This document shows positions 63,225 through 64,000 of a stretch of DNA of 64,000 bases, piece after piece. Positions within the stretch are counted from its first letter, which is position 1, and each line of letters opens with the position of its first letter. Location of the stretch: the NCBI RefSeq assembly GCF_900095795.1, contig NZ_LT608328.1, positions 3,341,001 to 3,405,000 on the forward strand, given 5' to 3'. The DNA is from Petrimonas mucosa. Its GTDB lineage: Bacteria; Bacteroidota; Bacteroidia; Bacteroidales; Dysgonomonadaceae. The position numbers and the translations under genes are program-made. The notes under the pieces are model-generated. The model worked only from the letters and a program-made list of their open reading frames with translations. It was not told the origin of the DNA and made no database searches.

Positions 63225-63284
63225 AAAATAATTGTTGAATAACCGTTCAAACAGAAAAGTTGTAACGGTCTAATTTGAAAAAAT

Positions 63285-63328
63285 TACAACAATTGTCGTT
63301 TTATTTTGTTATTTTTGTAATTGTTGTA
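63285..63328. promoter_or_regulatory. inverted repeat flanking a promoter-like box before rfbA
   Basis: TACAACAATT at 63285-63294 is a perfect complement of AATTGTTGTA at 63319-63328, and a TATTTTTG box lies between at 63310-63317. A smaller ACAAC-T-GTTGT palindrome occurs near 63421. These may be operator sites. Confidence 0.4.
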
Positions 63329-63461
63329 TTTGCTCATAATGCTAATGCATCATGATAGCAGTTAAATCTTCGACTGACAATCTGTTGCGACCTGTTTTAA
63401 CTGCTGAAATAAAAATAGAACAACTGTTGTAATAACAAAAAGAATTTAAAGAAAATACTGT

Positions 63462-64000
63462 ATGAAAGGAATCGTCCTTGCAGGAGGATCCGGCACGCGG
63501 CTCTACCCGATTACCAAAGGGATCTCCAAACAGCTTATCCCGGTCTACGACAAGCCGATGGTCTACTATCCCATCTCCGCACTGATGCTCGCGGGGATCA
63601 GGGAGATCCTCATCATCTCCACACCGCACGACCTGCCCGGGTTCAAGCGGTTGTTGGGAGACGGGTCGGACTATGGAGTGAGCTTCTCCTATGCCGAGCA
63701 GCCCAGTCCCGACGGACTGGCCCAGGCCTTTATCATCGGCGAGGAGTTTATCGGCAACGATTGTGCCTGTCTGGTGCTGGGCGACAACATCTTCTACGGC
63801 CAGGGCTTCCCGGGTCTGCTGAGACAGGCAGTCAAGGATGCGGAAGAGAACAACAGCGCCACCGTCTTCGGCTACTGGGTGAACGACCCGCAACGGTATG
63901 GCGTGGCGGAGTTCGACCGGGAAGGCAACGTACTGAGCATCGAAGAGAAACCACAACAGCCCAAATCAAACTACGCCATCGTGGGGCTCTACTTCTACCC
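63462..64000 (+). CDS. rfbA: glucose-1-phosphate thymidylyltransferase (3' end beyond window)
   Basis: The first 179 codons of RmlA are present; the gene runs off the window. The enzyme makes dTDP-glucose from dTTP and glucose 1-phosphate, the first step of dTDP-L-rhamnose synthesis. The N-terminal nucleotide-binding motif is [36 protein letters not shown], followed by [15 protein letters not shown] and VLGDNIFYG with the metal Asp. It likely starts an rfb/rml operon and could supply rhamnose for surface polymers. Confidence 0.96.
   Translation, partial: MKGIVLAGGSGTRLYPITKGISKQLIPVYDKPMVYYPISALMLAGIREILIISTPHDLPGFKRLLGDGSDYGVSFSYAEQPSPDGLAQAFIIGEEFIGNDCACLVLGDNIFYGQGFPGLLRQAVKDAEENNSATVFGYWVNDPQRYGVAEFDREGNVLSIEEKPQQPKSNYAIVGLYFY

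Noticed and set aside
63342-63956. Minus-strand open frame at the right edge
   Set aside because: It lies opposite the unmistakable rfbA coding sequence, which simply has no stop within the window.

Overview
The window is a piece of a Bacteroidota (Bacteroidales) chromosome. The basis is gene content (Na+-translocating NADH:quinone reductase operon, DUF2723 transferase, NigD-like lipoprotein, BT_3928-type DoxX protein, DUF3078, DUF1599, SPOR-folE cluster), promoters of the TTTG-N19-TAnnTTTG type, and absence of strong Shine-Dalgarno sequences. A Dysgonomonadaceae/Porphyromonadaceae-like source is my best guess, but I cannot prove genus level from sequence alone.

Bases 1 to about 21.4 kb are accessory and visibly reworked. 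An IS256-type end, an IS1634-type element, an IS4-type element and an IS1380-type element surround and interrupt a minus-strand surface-polysaccharide locus (about 11.7 down to 2.6 kb: three GT4-type glycosyltransferases, a fourth that is frameshifted, a hexapeptide acyltransferase, a Wzx-like flippase, a polysaccharide pyruvyl transferase). After the IS1380 element come a 5'-shortened GAF-PAS histidine kinase, a DUF1697 protein, an M28 peptidase, an AbiEi/AbiEii toxin-antitoxin pair with a large operator-like inverted repeat, a methyltransferase and a DUF3788 protein. Then follows a deletion scar where a nucleotidyltransferase-like gene and a blaR1-like gene are both cut at the same point, leaving an orphan BlaI repressor.

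From about 22 kb rightward the sequence is GC-richer housekeeping DNA: typA; the minus-strand cluster DUF1599 - BT_3928 - tpiA - SPOR - folE; an M23/LysM peptidase; ndk; a DUF2723 O-mannosyltransferase-like protein with a NodB deacetylase and a DUF1080 protein; the complete nqrABCDEF operon; a GH36 alpha-galactosidase inactivated by internal deletion; an ECF sigma factor coupled to a membrane-anchored beta-barrel protein; a NigD-like lipoprotein and an EamA transporter.

Bases 46.8 to 58.6 kb hold a nine-gene branched-chain amino acid operon (leuA-leuC-leuD-cimA-like-leuB-ilvD-ilvB-ilvN-ilvC). It makes leucine and valine from pyruvate and, through the citramalate synthase homologue, probably isoleucine without threonine deaminase. 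In front of it is a leader: a 22-codon ORF with nine Ile/Leu/Val residues in eleven codons, a 12-bp intrinsic terminator, and a 7-nt segment overlapping the leader stop codon that can pair with the terminator. This has the architecture of a ribosome-mediated transcription attenuator and is the most interesting regulatory signal in the window. After a decayed STAS-like gene the window ends with pabC/pabB, fmt, a DUF3078 outer-membrane protein and the start of rfbA (rmlA).
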